From a virus: 52,106 nucleotides of DNA. Both the position numbers and the translations under genes were made by a program. The DNA lies in IMG/VR virus record IMGVR_UViG_3300027741_003749, positions 1 through 52,106 of that record; one strand, given 5' to 3'. The first letter of the stretch is position 1. Each line of letters starts with the position of its first letter. The notes beneath the pieces are model-generated. The model ran no database searches, was not told where the DNA came from, and saw only the letters and a program-made list of their open reading frames with translations. Below are positions 22,645 to 31,230 of the stretch, in pieces.

Positions 22645-24271
22645 AAAAATGAACCCTATTATGTGTTATGGGACTAGATAGTAATATTGCAGCACGAACT
22701 TTATTTTCTAAAGTTAGATTGTAGATGTGACTCATCCAAGTTTGCTCAAATGGTCTTTCCCATTTAGTATCTAAAAACAACTTTTTATTTCCTTCTTGAT
22801 CTATTATATGAGGCCAATTAGAGTAGTAAATCTGTCCTTCTACATAAGGAACTCTATTATTGGTTTTTATGTATTTAAATTTAGTAAGAGGTCTTTTATT
22901 GATATTACCAAAATATTTAACTTTATTTTCCATTGGAACATTATGCCAACTCCATTGCTCTCCATTATGACCATAAAATTCGCTAAAGCTAAATTTTAGA
23001 AAATCATACTCCTCAAGATCCATGATTCTAATAAGATTATCAAAAAAATTATCTACATATTTAGATAGACCAAATGTGCATCTAGTATTTTTTTCTAAAT
23101 CTATTAGCATATCATCTTCAAAAAACATCATATATTTTGAACCCAATTCAGCAAAATGTTCTGCGGCTAATTGACGACCACCACAAACACCAATATTACC
23201 TTTTCTTATTTCTGTAAAACCATATTTAGCGGAAATAGTGTCGTATTGAGGGAATAGTTCTGATTTAGTGGTGTTATTGATCAGGTATTTATCTGTTTTA
23301 TTGAGAAAGTTTTGATCGTATTGTTCAAATGAATCAATTACCATCTGTAGTTGTTCTGGAGAATTAAAAGCATTAATATAAAGCACAACATTATTATTTT
23401 TTGGTTGAATTCTGTTTGAAATTTTTTGTGATAATTTTGTTGTATTATTTTTGACATTTTCAAAAAATGTATTAATTAAACCATTATCTTGTATCTCTTC
23501 ATATTCATATGTGTCTGGTTCTAGATATGTCATTAGTGTAAAGATACTCTCTTCTGTACCCATAAAACCAGCATCTAATGTGTCTTTCAGCAGGGAATAG
23601 TATAGTTGATTTGCTCCAAATATGTATTCTTTATGTCCTCCAAAAAATCCTCCCCTAGCAACTCTGTCTACAATAGGTGAATTAGCAAATTTTTTCATAC
23701 CCTCAATATTAAAACCATGTATTTCTGTAGTTGTCTCGTACGGGAAGCACACAAACAGAAATTTTTTAACTAATTGCTCAATCTTAGAAATCACCATATC
23801 TTGTGCAAAATATCCTGGATGTACGGTATTGGTTAATCCCCCATCTATCCAGAAATAATAATCACTATTAAATGTATTATATATTTTAGCATTATGCAAT
23901 AAAAACATTTTGCTCATTACTAAGGGATTGTAATACTCTAAAACCGATTGAGTACTATCTTTAAGCCAACCAACTTGGTTTTTCCACTCCTCGTTGTTCC
24001 GTATTTGCTGAACTTTATCAAAAAATGGAAAAAAACTACCGCTAAAATTCTCTTTTGTGTGATGATGAACAGCAGTATTAGTCCTATCTCTGTTGCTCCA
24101 TACTATATCTTCATTATTTGGGTCTATAAAAATAGTCATAGGAATATCTTTGCAAGCTCGCATTAGCTTAACGAAATTGCTGATATAGTGATCAAAATTT
24201 CTAGACCACTCCACCGATGCTTGGGATCTACCTAAATCCCATATGCCTGTAACTAAGGTAGTATTACTCAT
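22616..24271 (-). CDS. HtrL/YibB-like domain fused to a second GT
   Basis: A 551-residue two-domain protein. Residues 1-260 match the HtrL/YibB (WlaTC) family: LVTGIWDLGR at the start, MTIFIDP and FWIDGGLTNTVHP about residue 150. Residues 300-551 form a second GT-A domain with VLYINAFNSPEQ, GNIGVCGGRQ and MFFEDDMLI (a DxD-like EDD). The start is placed at 24271 since the residues before it have no GT character. It is the first gene of the minus-strand operon, with a promoter at 24334-24306. A fused pair suggests two consecutive sugar additions. Confidence 0.7.
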   Translation of the reverse strand: MSNTTLVTGIWDLGRSQASVEWSRNFDHYISNFVKLMRACKDIPMTIFIDPNNEDIVWSNRDRTNTAVHHHTKENFSGSFFPFFDKVQQIRNNEEWKNQVGWLKDSTQSVLEYYNPLVMSKMFLLHNAKIYNTFNSDYYFWIDGGLTNTVHPGYFAQDMVISKIEQLVKKFLFVCFPYETTTEIHGFNIEGMKKFANSPIVDRVARGGFFGGHKEYIFGANQLYYSLLKDTLDAGFMGTEESIFTLMTYLEPDTYEYEEIQDNGLINTFFENVKNNTTKLSQKISNRIQPKNNNVVLYINAFNSPEQLQMVIDSFEQYDQNFLNKTDKYLINNTTKSELFPQYDTISAKYGFTEIRKGNIGVCGGRQLAAEHFAELGSKYMMFFEDDMLIDLEKNTRCTFGLSKYVDNFFDNLIRIMDLEEYDFLKFSFSEFYGHNGEQWSWHNVPMENKVKYFGNINKRPLTKFKYIKTNNRVPYVEGQIYYSNWPHIIDQEGNKKLFLDTKWERPFEQTWMSHIYNLTLENKVRAAILLSSPITHNRVHFYEAKERKEN

Positions 24272-24305
24272 GATATTAGTATATAATAATCTCCGGGGCT
24301 GTACA

Positions 24306-24334
24306 ATACTAATTCCGTTTGTCCACCGTGTCAA
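24306..24334 (-). promoter_or_regulatory. minus-strand promoter of the GT operon
   Basis: TTGACA (24334-24329 minus), a 17-base spacer and TAGTAT (24311-24306). It faces away from the plus-strand promoter 24 bases along. Its -10 box is weaker than consensus. Confidence 0.6.
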
Positions 24335-24357
24335 TTTTACAAAATTTTGTTTGGAGC

Positions 24358-24385
24358 TTGACAGAAATAGGTCCAACCATATAAT
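24358..24385 (+). promoter_or_regulatory. plus-strand promoter, divergent
   Basis: TTGACA (24358-24363), a 16-base spacer and TATAAT (24380-24385), reading to the gene at 24417. Together with the minus-strand promoter it forms a back-to-back pair separating the two GT islands. Confidence 0.72.
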
Positions 24386-24416
24386 ATCATGGAACCCGAT
24401 GGTAACTTAAATCAAG

Positions 24417-24614
24417 ATGACTAACGACGAAGACTACAACCCAAAAGCTCGCAAAGAAAAAAGACTACAAAAGTCTAAGGACAAGTCTATGAATAAAGAC
24501 TTCAAATTGGAGTCTTTTAATGAACAAAAACTCACTAAACAAGAATTCAAAAAGAAAAAGCAAGAGATTGAAGAAGATGAGTGGGAAGATTGGGAGAGGT
24601 ATTATAATAGATAA
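24417..24614 (+). CDS. charged hypothetical protein (65 aa)
   Basis: A 65-residue, nearly all Lys/Glu/Asp/Asn protein, likely disordered or helical, ending EDEWEDWERYYNR. First gene behind the strong promoter. No clear ribosome site. Function unknown. Confidence 0.55.
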   Translation: MTNDEDYNPKARKEKRLQKSKDKSMNKDFKLESFNEQKLTKQEFKKKKQEIEEDEWEDWERYYNR

Positions 24615-24868
24615 TGTCAAATTATATTGAAGAATTAGAAAATGGCGAATCGTTTATATTGGATAGTAATAAATTAATAGTGACTTGTGATTTCAAGTCT
24701 AATGGTAATAGGTTATGTGTTGATTTAAAAAATGGATCATCGAGATGGCTAGGTGGAAATACTATAATAGATAAAATACAACTCTTTACACTAGATAAAG
24801 ATAACAACCTAATAGCCATAAAAGAAACACTCAAAGATGACCTTTCTAAAGATAAAAATATTTCTTAA
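24614..24868 (+). CDS. hypothetical protein (84 aa)
   Basis: An 84-residue protein. Its ATG overlaps the previous stop. It alternates short beta-like segments (FILDSNKLIVTCDF, RLCVDLKNGSSRWLGG). No family recognised. Overlap with the zinc-ribbon gene is 32 bases. Confidence 0.5.
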   Translation: MSNYIEELENGESFILDSNKLIVTCDFKSNGNRLCVDLKNGSSRWLGGNTIIDKIQLFTLDKDNNLIAIKETLKDDLSKDKNIS

Positions 24869-25109
24869 GTCTTTACTTTTCCATGTATGGTCTGGGTTTC
24901 CGAAAAGCACCCAATCAGAAATTCTTCAAAGATTCTCGATATGTAAACAGTGCGAAGAATTCAACTCAACCAAAATGGAATGTTGTATTTGCGGATGTAA
25001 TATCAATACAAAAAAAATATTTATGAATAAACTAGCCTGGGCAGATCAAGAGTGTCCAATGGGAAAATGGGGAAAAATAGGAGAAAATAATGATAACAAA
25101 AACCAATAA
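24837..25109 (+). CDS. zinc-ribbon protein, DUF6171-like
   Basis: A 90-residue protein. Residues 36-75 hold four to five cysteines (CKQC, CCICGC, then QECPMGKW). This is the layout of a small zinc-ribbon family that travels with phage glycan and FkbM clusters. The N-terminal third is hydrophobic/basic. Probably binds zinc and partner protein or RNA; the role is not known. The 3' end overlaps the macro-domain gene by 20 bases. Confidence 0.6.
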   Translation: MTFLKIKIFLKSLLFHVWSGFPKSTQSEILQRFSICKQCEEFNSTKMECCICGCNINTKKIFMNKLAWADQECPMGKWGKIGENNDNKNQ

Positions 25110-25641
25110 AAATAACTATATTCTTACCAATAATGACTTATTTGAATCTATTGAGAAAAGAATATCTGCTGGTAATATGGGATCAACAATTTTTGTTCCT
25201 CATGTGTGCAATAATATCGATTTATTTGGTGCTGGTTTTGCAGGACAAACAGCCGACCATTATCCTGATGTAAAGACCAATTACCACTTATTGGGAAAAA
25301 CTTTTCTTAAGAATAATCTTGGACATTCTCAAATTTTAAAGGTCAAAGAAGACTCAAAATATAGACATAAGCTCTATTTTGTTAATATGATCGCTCAGAA
25401 TGGTATCAGAAATAATTCTAATAGTCGCCCATTAAATTATGCTGCTTTAGTTAGAAGTATGATGTTAGTATCTTCTTTTATACAAAACAATACTGGTTTT
25501 GCTAATAAATCAGAAAATATAGAAATTCACGCACCAAAATTCGGTAGTGGACTAGCCGGTGGCAATTGGAATTTTATCAGCGATCTAATAGAAGATATTT
25601 GGGGTCGATATACTGTTTTTATATACAATTACAAGAAATAG
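25090..25641 (+). CDS. macro-domain protein (ADP-ribose processing)
   Basis: A 183-residue single macro domain. STIFVPHVCNNIDLFGAGFAG matches the adenine/ribose-binding loop, and HAPKFGSGLAGGNW matches the phosphate-binding G[IVL]G..GG loop of the Poa1p/Af1521 type. Macro domains bind or hydrolyse ADP-ribose, ADP-ribose-1''-phosphate or ADP-ribosylated targets. In phages they may undo host ADP-ribosylation defences or recycle NAD derivatives. A 2-deoxyribosyltransferase-like gene lies 3 kb downstream. Confidence 0.8.
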   Translation: MITKTNKNNYILTNNDLFESIEKRISAGNMGSTIFVPHVCNNIDLFGAGFAGQTADHYPDVKTNYHLLGKTFLKNNLGHSQILKVKEDSKYRHKLYFVNMIAQNGIRNNSNSRPLNYAALVRSMMLVSSFIQNNTGFANKSENIEIHAPKFGSGLAGGNWNFISDLIEDIWGRYTVFIYNYKK

Positions 25642-25655
25642 AGATAATAAACACC

Positions 25656-26534
25656 ATGAAAATATCTGTTCTGGGACTATGGAGAGATTCTGCAAATCAT
25701 GCCCAGAGAACTCTGGACAATTTAGGTAATATTGTGGCAGATAATCCTAATATTAATTTTGAATTTTTTTTCTATGAAAATGATTCTATGGATAACACAA
25801 AAGAAATTCTAGAGAATTGGATTAAAAATTATAATGGAAAAATTTTTAGCGAACAATTAGGTTTCCCAAAATTTGGATCAGTAATTGATGTCACAAGACT
25901 TGTGCTGCTCTCCTATTATAGAAACAAACTGAAAGAACTTTGTTTGTCTCAGCTTAGATCTGACTATACTTTATTAATTGATACAGATATTGTATTCGAT
26001 AATAGTCATTTTAAAATATTAATGAACAATATATTGAATCTCAATGCCGCTATGGTTGTTGCAAATACTAGACAAAATACATTTGGAGACTTAATGTACA
26101 ATGAATCTAATGACACATTTTATGATGCGGCCGCTTTTAAAGACAGATATAATCAAGATGCCATATATTTTACTGACTGTCCATTAGTCTTAAGTCAAGA
26201 TAGAGCTTCATGGAAACATGATAAACCTGTTAAAATAGGATCTGGTTTTAGTGGTTTCTCTCTCATAAAAACTGAAATTCTTAAAAAGTGTAAATGGTCA
26301 GTAGTTGGAAATATGCAAAATGTTGAACATGTTAATTTTTGTTATGAGGTCAACAACTACGGAGATATTTTTATCATACCTTCCTGTAAGCCATTCACTC
26401 AATTAAATAAAAATACCTTAAATATGCCAGTCATCAAAGAGTACGCTCTTGCACAGATAGAAAAAATCAACAATATCAATCAAATATATATCACATCGAT
26501 ATCGTCTAAATTAGAAAATCAATCTAATGAATAA
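25656..26534 (+). CDS. CAP59-like (cryptococcal-type) glycosyltransferase
   Basis: A 292-residue GT-A enzyme. The start VLGLWRDSANHAQRTL, the FEFFFYENDSMDN..E segment and YTLLIDTDIVF (a DTD metal site) match the CAP59/mannosyltransferase-1 family, known from fungal capsule synthesis and rare in phages. The ATG at 25656 is chosen over the in-frame codon inside the macro-domain gene. It overlaps the CAP10-like gene by eight bases. Probably transfers a hexose or pentose to a nascent glycan. Confidence 0.75.
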   Translation: MKISVLGLWRDSANHAQRTLDNLGNIVADNPNINFEFFFYENDSMDNTKEILENWIKNYNGKIFSEQLGFPKFGSVIDVTRLVLLSYYRNKLKELCLSQLRSDYTLLIDTDIVFDNSHFKILMNNILNLNAAMVVANTRQNTFGDLMYNESNDTFYDAAAFKDRYNQDAIYFTDCPLVLSQDRASWKHDKPVKIGSGFSGFSLIKTEILKKCKWSVVGNMQNVEHVNFCYEVNNYGDIFIIPSCKPFTQLNKNTLNMPVIKEYALAQIEKINNINQIYITSISSKLENQSNE

Positions 26535-27492
26535 CTTTGTTGCCTCCATAATAGATACTCAATTACAAGAATTTCATAGATTTGATGACAACCTAATAGA
26601 AGACTTAGGAGACGAAGAAGTCTTTTTGAAACATCAGTCTAATGGAATAGTAGATATCATAAGAAAAGACTCTATGAATCAAGGGAATATATTTAGATTA
26701 AATCTAATACTTCCCTACATGATGAAGTCAATTATAAAATATGTTCCGGTAGGTAGTGGGGTTATATTATGTTTGGGCGATATTTTAAAGAAATCATACA
26801 ACAAGAAATGTCCAGTTTTATGTTTTTCTAAATATACAAACATCAATGCTTTTTTAATTCCAAATATTGATTTTTTCACCAAGACTGTTTTTGCTGATTT
26901 ACAGATAACAGCTAATGATCTACCATTTCAAAACAAACAAAACAAATCAGTATTTATTGGGGCTTCTACAGGAAGTTTTGAAGATAATATCAGAGTAAAA
27001 TATGGCATATTATGCACCACTCAACCTGATCACAAAGGATATATCAGTAATTTATGTCAAAATAGCGAATCAGCATGGACTGAAAAATACCCTCAAGTAA
27101 AATCGATAGTCCATAGACCAATAAGTGTTCAAGAACAACTACAAAATAAAATTGTCATTAATATTGATGGAAATACGATATGCTGGAGTAGACTATACTG
27201 GCAAATGAACTCAAACTCCATTCCTGTTTATATTAATCCATATGAAAATCAAATACAATTTTTTGATTACATAGATAAAGCCAACTGCTATATAAAAAGT
27301 TCACTTGACGATTGTTTTTCTGTTTACGAATCTATTTTAGATAATAACAATCTTGATAAAATGCTTAATATTATATCTAATGGTAAAAAATATTGCAAAG
27401 ATCTTTTTGATGATTATGTAAATAATCCCAATGAATTTTTACAAGAAATTATAGACAAAATACTTCAACTTTTTTATACAGACAAGCAATAA
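26527..27492 (+). CDS. CAP10/GT90-like glycosyltransferase
   Basis: A 321-residue protein. FIGASTGSFEDNIR, then VINIDGNTICWSRLYW and SIPVYINPYE, match the CAP10/KDELC (GT90) family, whose eukaryotic members add xylose or glucose to proteins or capsule. It follows a CAP59-like gene with overlap, an arrangement reminiscent of fungal capsule genes. No signal peptide, so it acts in the cytoplasm. Confidence 0.75.
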   Translation: MNNFVASIIDTQLQEFHRFDDNLIEDLGDEEVFLKHQSNGIVDIIRKDSMNQGNIFRLNLILPYMMKSIIKYVPVGSGVILCLGDILKKSYNKKCPVLCFSKYTNINAFLIPNIDFFTKTVFADLQITANDLPFQNKQNKSVFIGASTGSFEDNIRVKYGILCTTQPDHKGYISNLCQNSESAWTEKYPQVKSIVHRPISVQEQLQNKIVINIDGNTICWSRLYWQMNSNSIPVYINPYENQIQFFDYIDKANCYIKSSLDDCFSVYESILDNNNLDKMLNIISNGKKYCKDLFDDYVNNPNEFLQEIIDKILQLFYTDKQ

Positions 27493-27525
27493 TATCGTTA
27501 TTGGACTTAATTCAAAACTACAGAC

Positions 27526-27553
27526 TTGACTTCCTCATGTCTGATAGTACAAT
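27526..27553 (+). promoter_or_regulatory. promoter upstream of the FkbM gene
   Basis: TTGACT (27526-27531), a 16-base spacer and TACAAT (27548-27553), followed by GAGG and a GTG start at 27569. It opens the transcript that runs into the dideoxysugar cassette. Confidence 0.65.
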
Positions 27554-27568
27554 AAAATAGAGGCCACA

Positions 27569-28411
27569 GTGATCAAATCAATCAAAATAAATAATGAAAA
27601 TATCCACTATATGGATAGTGATGATCCAGTAATTTCACATCTAAAATCTGGACAACTTTTTGGATATAGTAATTGGTTGACTCTCAATGAATTTATTCTA
27701 GACAATGATGAGGATTCTTTTATTGTGGATTGTGGCGCTCACATAGGAACTTTCTCATTTGTTCCAGCTATATTTTTTGACAAAAAAATGATTTTAATAG
27801 ATGGGGCTAAAAATAATTTTGAATGCCTACAAAAAACATTCCAGGGAAAAACTAATGTAGAATTACATCATTCTATTTTATTGGATAATGAAAGAAATTG
27901 CAACTTTAGTTCAGATTACGGACCCTTCGGATCTGCTTCAAATGACCCAAATGGTTCTGAAAAATCTACTACTCTCGATGCTATCGTAAGAGATAAAAGG
28001 GTTTCTGGTATAAAGCTTGATATTGAAGGAAACGAGCCAGAAGCCCTGATAGGCTCAATTAAAACTCTACAATCGAATAAGCCACCACTTCTAATAGAAG
28101 TTAATGGACATTGTTTAAGACTACATCAAAAATTACCAAAAAATTTATTTGATGTTCTAGATAACTTAGACTATTTGTATTTTATCAAAAATAATAATAC
28201 GCTCATTCATATAGATAAAAATGAAATTTTCCCATTCTGCGTACTAGACATAGTATGTATTCATAAAGATAATGAAAAGTTCTATAGTCATCTGTTTGAG
28301 ATTGCGGAACCCATGCCGGTGATGCAGTTAGTGCATCTAGCTAAACAGAACTATGTGTCCAGTAACCAAGACTGTAAAAACTATTTTGATACTCTTAACC
28401 TAGAATTCTAA
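27569..28411 (+). CDS. FkbM-family SAM-dependent methyltransferase
   Basis: A 280-residue enzyme. VDCGAHIGTFSF (about residues 54-65) is the SAM-binding motif I, ILIDGA is motif II, and GIKLDIEGNEP is the FkbM signature. Relatives O-methylate sugars or glycan ends. GTG start after TAGAGG. Placed between GT genes and the sugar cassette, it probably methylates the same glycan. Confidence 0.85.
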   Translation: MIKSIKINNENIHYMDSDDPVISHLKSGQLFGYSNWLTLNEFILDNDEDSFIVDCGAHIGTFSFVPAIFFDKKMILIDGAKNNFECLQKTFQGKTNVELHHSILLDNERNCNFSSDYGPFGSASNDPNGSEKSTTLDAIVRDKRVSGIKLDIEGNEPEALIGSIKTLQSNKPPLLIEVNGHCLRLHQKLPKNLFDVLDNLDYLYFIKNNNTLIHIDKNEIFPFCVLDIVCIHKDNEKFYSHLFEIAEPMPVMQLVHLAKQNYVSSNQDCKNYFDTLNLEF

Positions 28412-28557
28412 TGGAAATAGTACTTTTTGTATTTTTCGTTCTGTCTGCAATGCTTGGTATACTACATGGTATACTCTCAATGAGACAAGCTAGGAGCAAT
28501 CCTATGTTTGGAGTCAGACCATCCAAAAACTTATTTACTTTTTTGTTTATGGACTAA
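28411..28557 (+). CDS. small membrane protein (48 aa)
   Basis: A 48-residue frame whose ATG overlaps the FkbM stop. Residues 2-23 are one hydrophobic helix (LFVFFVLSAMLGILHGIL), and the tail is basic with GVRPSK and then a second hydrophobic end. The overlap and the TM segment support expression. Function unknown. Confidence 0.5.
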   Translation: MEIVLFVFFVLSAMLGILHGILSMRQARSNPMFGVRPSKNLFTFLFMD

Positions 28558-28566
28558 TAATAAATT

Positions 28567-29103
28567 ATGTCAATTAATAGATTAAAAAATCAACGAGTAT
28601 ATTTAGCTGGAGCAATGGATAGAGTTCCAGACAGAGGAGCAACATGGAGAGATAATATTACTCCATTTCTTCATGGACTAAGTATAGAAGTCTTTAACCC
28701 AATACTAAAACCTACTAATATCGGACTAGAAGACCAAGATACTCACCTCATTAAAACCAAGCTGAAACACCAAGAAAGATATGATGAACTATCATCAATG
28801 ATGAAAACAATAAGATCTGTGGACTTGAGATTAGTGGATATTAGCGATTTTATGATTGTTAATCTGGATCTTTCTGTTCATCCATGTGGAACTCTTGAAG
28901 AAATTTTTTGGGCTAATAGACAAAAAAAGCCTATAATAGTTCATATGGTACAAGGAAAGAACCAAACACCTGACTGGTTATTTGGAACAATACCTCATCA
29001 AATGATTTTTTCTACATGGGATGAAATTAAAACATATCTAAATCATATAGACTGTTCTGAAAACATAAATACTCATAAAAGATGGTATTTTTTCTCGGTT
29101 TAA
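28567..29103 (+). CDS. nucleoside 2-deoxyribosyltransferase-like protein
   Basis: A 178-residue Rossmann-like enzyme with VYLAGAMDRVPDRG at the start and DFMIVNLDLSVHPCGTLEEI, where the catalytic Glu (GT-x-E) sits. Family members cleave or swap the base of (deoxy)nucleosides, and some act on nucleotides or NAD-derived molecules. The substrate is unclear. With the macro domain it may form a nucleotide-scavenging or defence-countering pair. Confidence 0.75.
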   Translation: MSINRLKNQRVYLAGAMDRVPDRGATWRDNITPFLHGLSIEVFNPILKPTNIGLEDQDTHLIKTKLKHQERYDELSSMMKTIRSVDLRLVDISDFMIVNLDLSVHPCGTLEEIFWANRQKKPIIVHMVQGKNQTPDWLFGTIPHQMIFSTWDEIKTYLNHIDCSENINTHKRWYFFSV

Positions 29104-29105
29104 AG

Positions 29106-29312
29106 ATGCCTAAATACTATGTTAAATCTGGTCATTTAAAGTTTATTATAGATTGTTCCGATCAAGATACTGCCATAATGAAGTCAATTAAAAGATATAA
29201 GGGCAGAGGATATATGCTTGGACCTAAAATATGCATTAGCGAACAAGGATTTGAAGATTTTAAACACTGGACCTGTTATGATTCCGATACTTACTTGAAT
29301 AGAGATTATTGA
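29106..29312 (+). CDS. conserved phage protein (68 aa)
   Basis: About 68 residues starting MPKYYVKSGHLKFIIDCSD, with GPKICISEQGF in the middle. Proteins with this MPK[YF].VKSG / GPKI..SE pattern recur in large aquatic phages and have no known function. ATG at 29106, three bases after the previous stop. The stop shares a base with the next ATG. Confidence 0.65.
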   Translation: MPKYYVKSGHLKFIIDCSDQDTAIMKSIKRYKGRGYMLGPKICISEQGFEDFKHWTCYDSDTYLNRDY

Positions 29313-30463
29313 TGATAAAATTAGTAAATGATACAATTTCTTTTGAGGAAATAGACGAGCTATGCAAATGGCTTCAAACTTATCCCCAATTAACCAAAGG
29401 AAAACTGACAGAAAAATTCGAAGAACAATGGTCTTCATGGATTGGTTGTAAATACTCTGTTTTTGTGAATTCTGGATCGTCTGCAAATTTAGCAATGGCT
29501 CATGTGGCTAAGATCAGTGGACTATTAAGAAATAATAAAATCATTGCTCCGTGCCTATGTTGGGCAACAACGATTAGTCCATTCATGCAACTTGGATTCG
29601 ATATAATCTTATGTGATACAGACAGACGAAATCTTGGCATGGATCCAGGTCATTTTGAAAAATTATGCGAAAAATATAAGCCATCTTGCGCTATTCTTAC
29701 ACATATCCTTGGATTCCCAAACGATATGGAACATATACTTAAAATATGTAAAACATATGATATTTTGGTATTAGAAGATACTTGTGAAAGTGTTGGAAGT
29801 AAATTTAATGGACAACATTTAGGACTCTTTGGCTCCATGTCTTCCTTTTCTGCTTACTTTGGACACCATTTTTCTACCATAGAGGGAGGATTGATTTCAA
29901 CTAATAGTTTTGAATTATATGAACTATTAAAGTCTATACGATCTCATGGATGGAGCAGAGATCTTAGTGACACAACTAAAAAACAATTGCAAGAGAAATA
30001 CAATATAGATAAATTCAATGATATGTATACCTTTTATCATTCTGGGTTTAATATTAGGTCAACGGACCTACAAGCTTTTCTTGGTATTTCTCAGCTAAAA
30101 ACCTTGGATTATAAAAATTCTATACGCTATAAAAATCTTATCTCGTATGATAGTCTAATCGAAAACGGTTTTTGGAAAATAGATATATCTCAATTTGATT
30201 TTATTAGTAATTTTGCATATCCGATCATTCATCCTAAAAAAACAGAAATTGCCTCCGCCCTAATTTCTGCAAATATAGAGTGCAGACCACTTGTTTGTGG
30301 AAACATTGGTAAGCAACCTTTTTATTCATCGATATATGGATTGAATAAATATGATTTTGCAGATATTGTTCATGAGTACGGATTATATGTTCCTAACCAT
30401 CCAGATTTAACATATTCTGATATTGAACAGATTAGCAATATCATAAACAACATAACCAAATAA
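29312..30463 (+). CDS. DegT-family PLP enzyme with His-His at the Lys site (sugar 3-dehydratase-like)
   Basis: A 383-residue fold-I PLP enzyme. Where sugar aminotransferases have the Schiff-base lysine, this one has AYFGHHFSTIEGG (His185-His186). That substitution is the hallmark of the sugar 3-dehydratases ColD and the CDP-sugar enzyme E1/RfbH, which remove the 3-OH of 4-keto-6-deoxyhexoses instead of transferring an amine. Other PLP contacts (NSGSSANLA, EDTCES) are conserved. The downstream gene at 33981 resembles GDP-fucose synthase/ColC, so a GDP-linked 3,6-dideoxyhexose is plausible. Overlaps both neighbours by one base. Confidence 0.82.
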   Translation: MIKLVNDTISFEEIDELCKWLQTYPQLTKGKLTEKFEEQWSSWIGCKYSVFVNSGSSANLAMAHVAKISGLLRNNKIIAPCLCWATTISPFMQLGFDIILCDTDRRNLGMDPGHFEKLCEKYKPSCAILTHILGFPNDMEHILKICKTYDILVLEDTCESVGSKFNGQHLGLFGSMSSFSAYFGHHFSTIEGGLISTNSFELYELLKSIRSHGWSRDLSDTTKKQLQEKYNIDKFNDMYTFYHSGFNIRSTDLQAFLGISQLKTLDYKNSIRYKNLISYDSLIENGFWKIDISQFDFISNFAYPIIHPKKTEIASALISANIECRPLVCGNIGKQPFYSSIYGLNKYDFADIVHEYGLYVPNHPDLTYSDIEQISNIINNITK

Positions 30464-31230
30464 TGAATGACTATATAGAGACTAAGGCTCAAATTATCCA
30501 TAGAATTATAGATATATGCTTCTCTAACAAAGAAGGGCATGTAGCTAGTTCATTATCTGTATTGGATTTAATCTATTACATATACAAAGACCATATTACT
30601 ACCAATAACCAAAATAAATTTGTTCTATCCAAAGGACACGCTTCTTTAGGTCTATACGCTATACTGGAACATTTTAATATACTCACATCACAAGAGTCTC
30701 TAGAAACCTTTTGTTCTTTTGATTCTGTTCTAGGAGGACATCCCACGGTTAAAGTTTCGGGAGTAGAAGCCTCCACAGGATCGCTGGGACACGGTATGCC
30801 AATATCGGTCGGGATGGCACTTGCCAAAAAGATAAAAAATGAACCAGGTATTATATTTTGCCTCATAGGAGATGGAGAAGCTAACGAAGGAACAATATGG
30901 GAAAGCGCACTACTAGCGTCTCATCACCAATTAAATAATCTCTGCTGTATTCTAGATCGCAATAAATCAACTGATCGGGCTCTAAGTATAGGAAATATGA
31001 TTAAAAAATTTGAAGCCTTTGAATGGAATACAAAATCTATAGATGGTCATAATTCTGAAGAAATCAAATCGTCTATTAACTCCGCCTTTAACAGTAGTCG
31101 TCCTTTATTCATTGAAGCAAACACAACTAAAGGAAAAGGATGCTCTATCATGGAAAATAACCCAGAATGGCATCACAAAATACCTAATTCAACAGAATAT
31201 CGGTCTCTTCTTGAAAGTATAGTTCGATGA
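30463..31230 (+). CDS. transketolase N-terminal (ThDP-binding) subunit
   Basis: A 255-residue split transketolase half. SKGHASLGLYA contains the family's GHAS-type motif. TGSLGHGMPISVG and IGDGEANEG...E are the thiamine-diphosphate binding GDG...N-type motif. The C-terminus ends soon after, as in two-subunit transketolases. It needs the next gene product for an active site. In sugar clusters such halves move or add a two-carbon unit. Confidence 0.88.
   Translation: MNDYIETKAQIIHRIIDICFSNKEGHVASSLSVLDLIYYIYKDHITTNNQNKFVLSKGHASLGLYAILEHFNILTSQESLETFCSFDSVLGGHPTVKVSGVEASTGSLGHGMPISVGMALAKKIKNEPGIIFCLIGDGEANEGTIWESALLASHHQLNNLCCILDRNKSTDRALSIGNMIKKFEAFEWNTKSIDGHNSEEIKSSINSAFNSSRPLFIEANTTKGKGCSIMENNPEWHHKIPNSTEYRSLLESIVR

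Noticed and set aside
24271-24376. N-terminal extension of the HtrL-GT fusion
   Set aside because: The extra 35 residues overlap the divergent promoters and lack family similarity.
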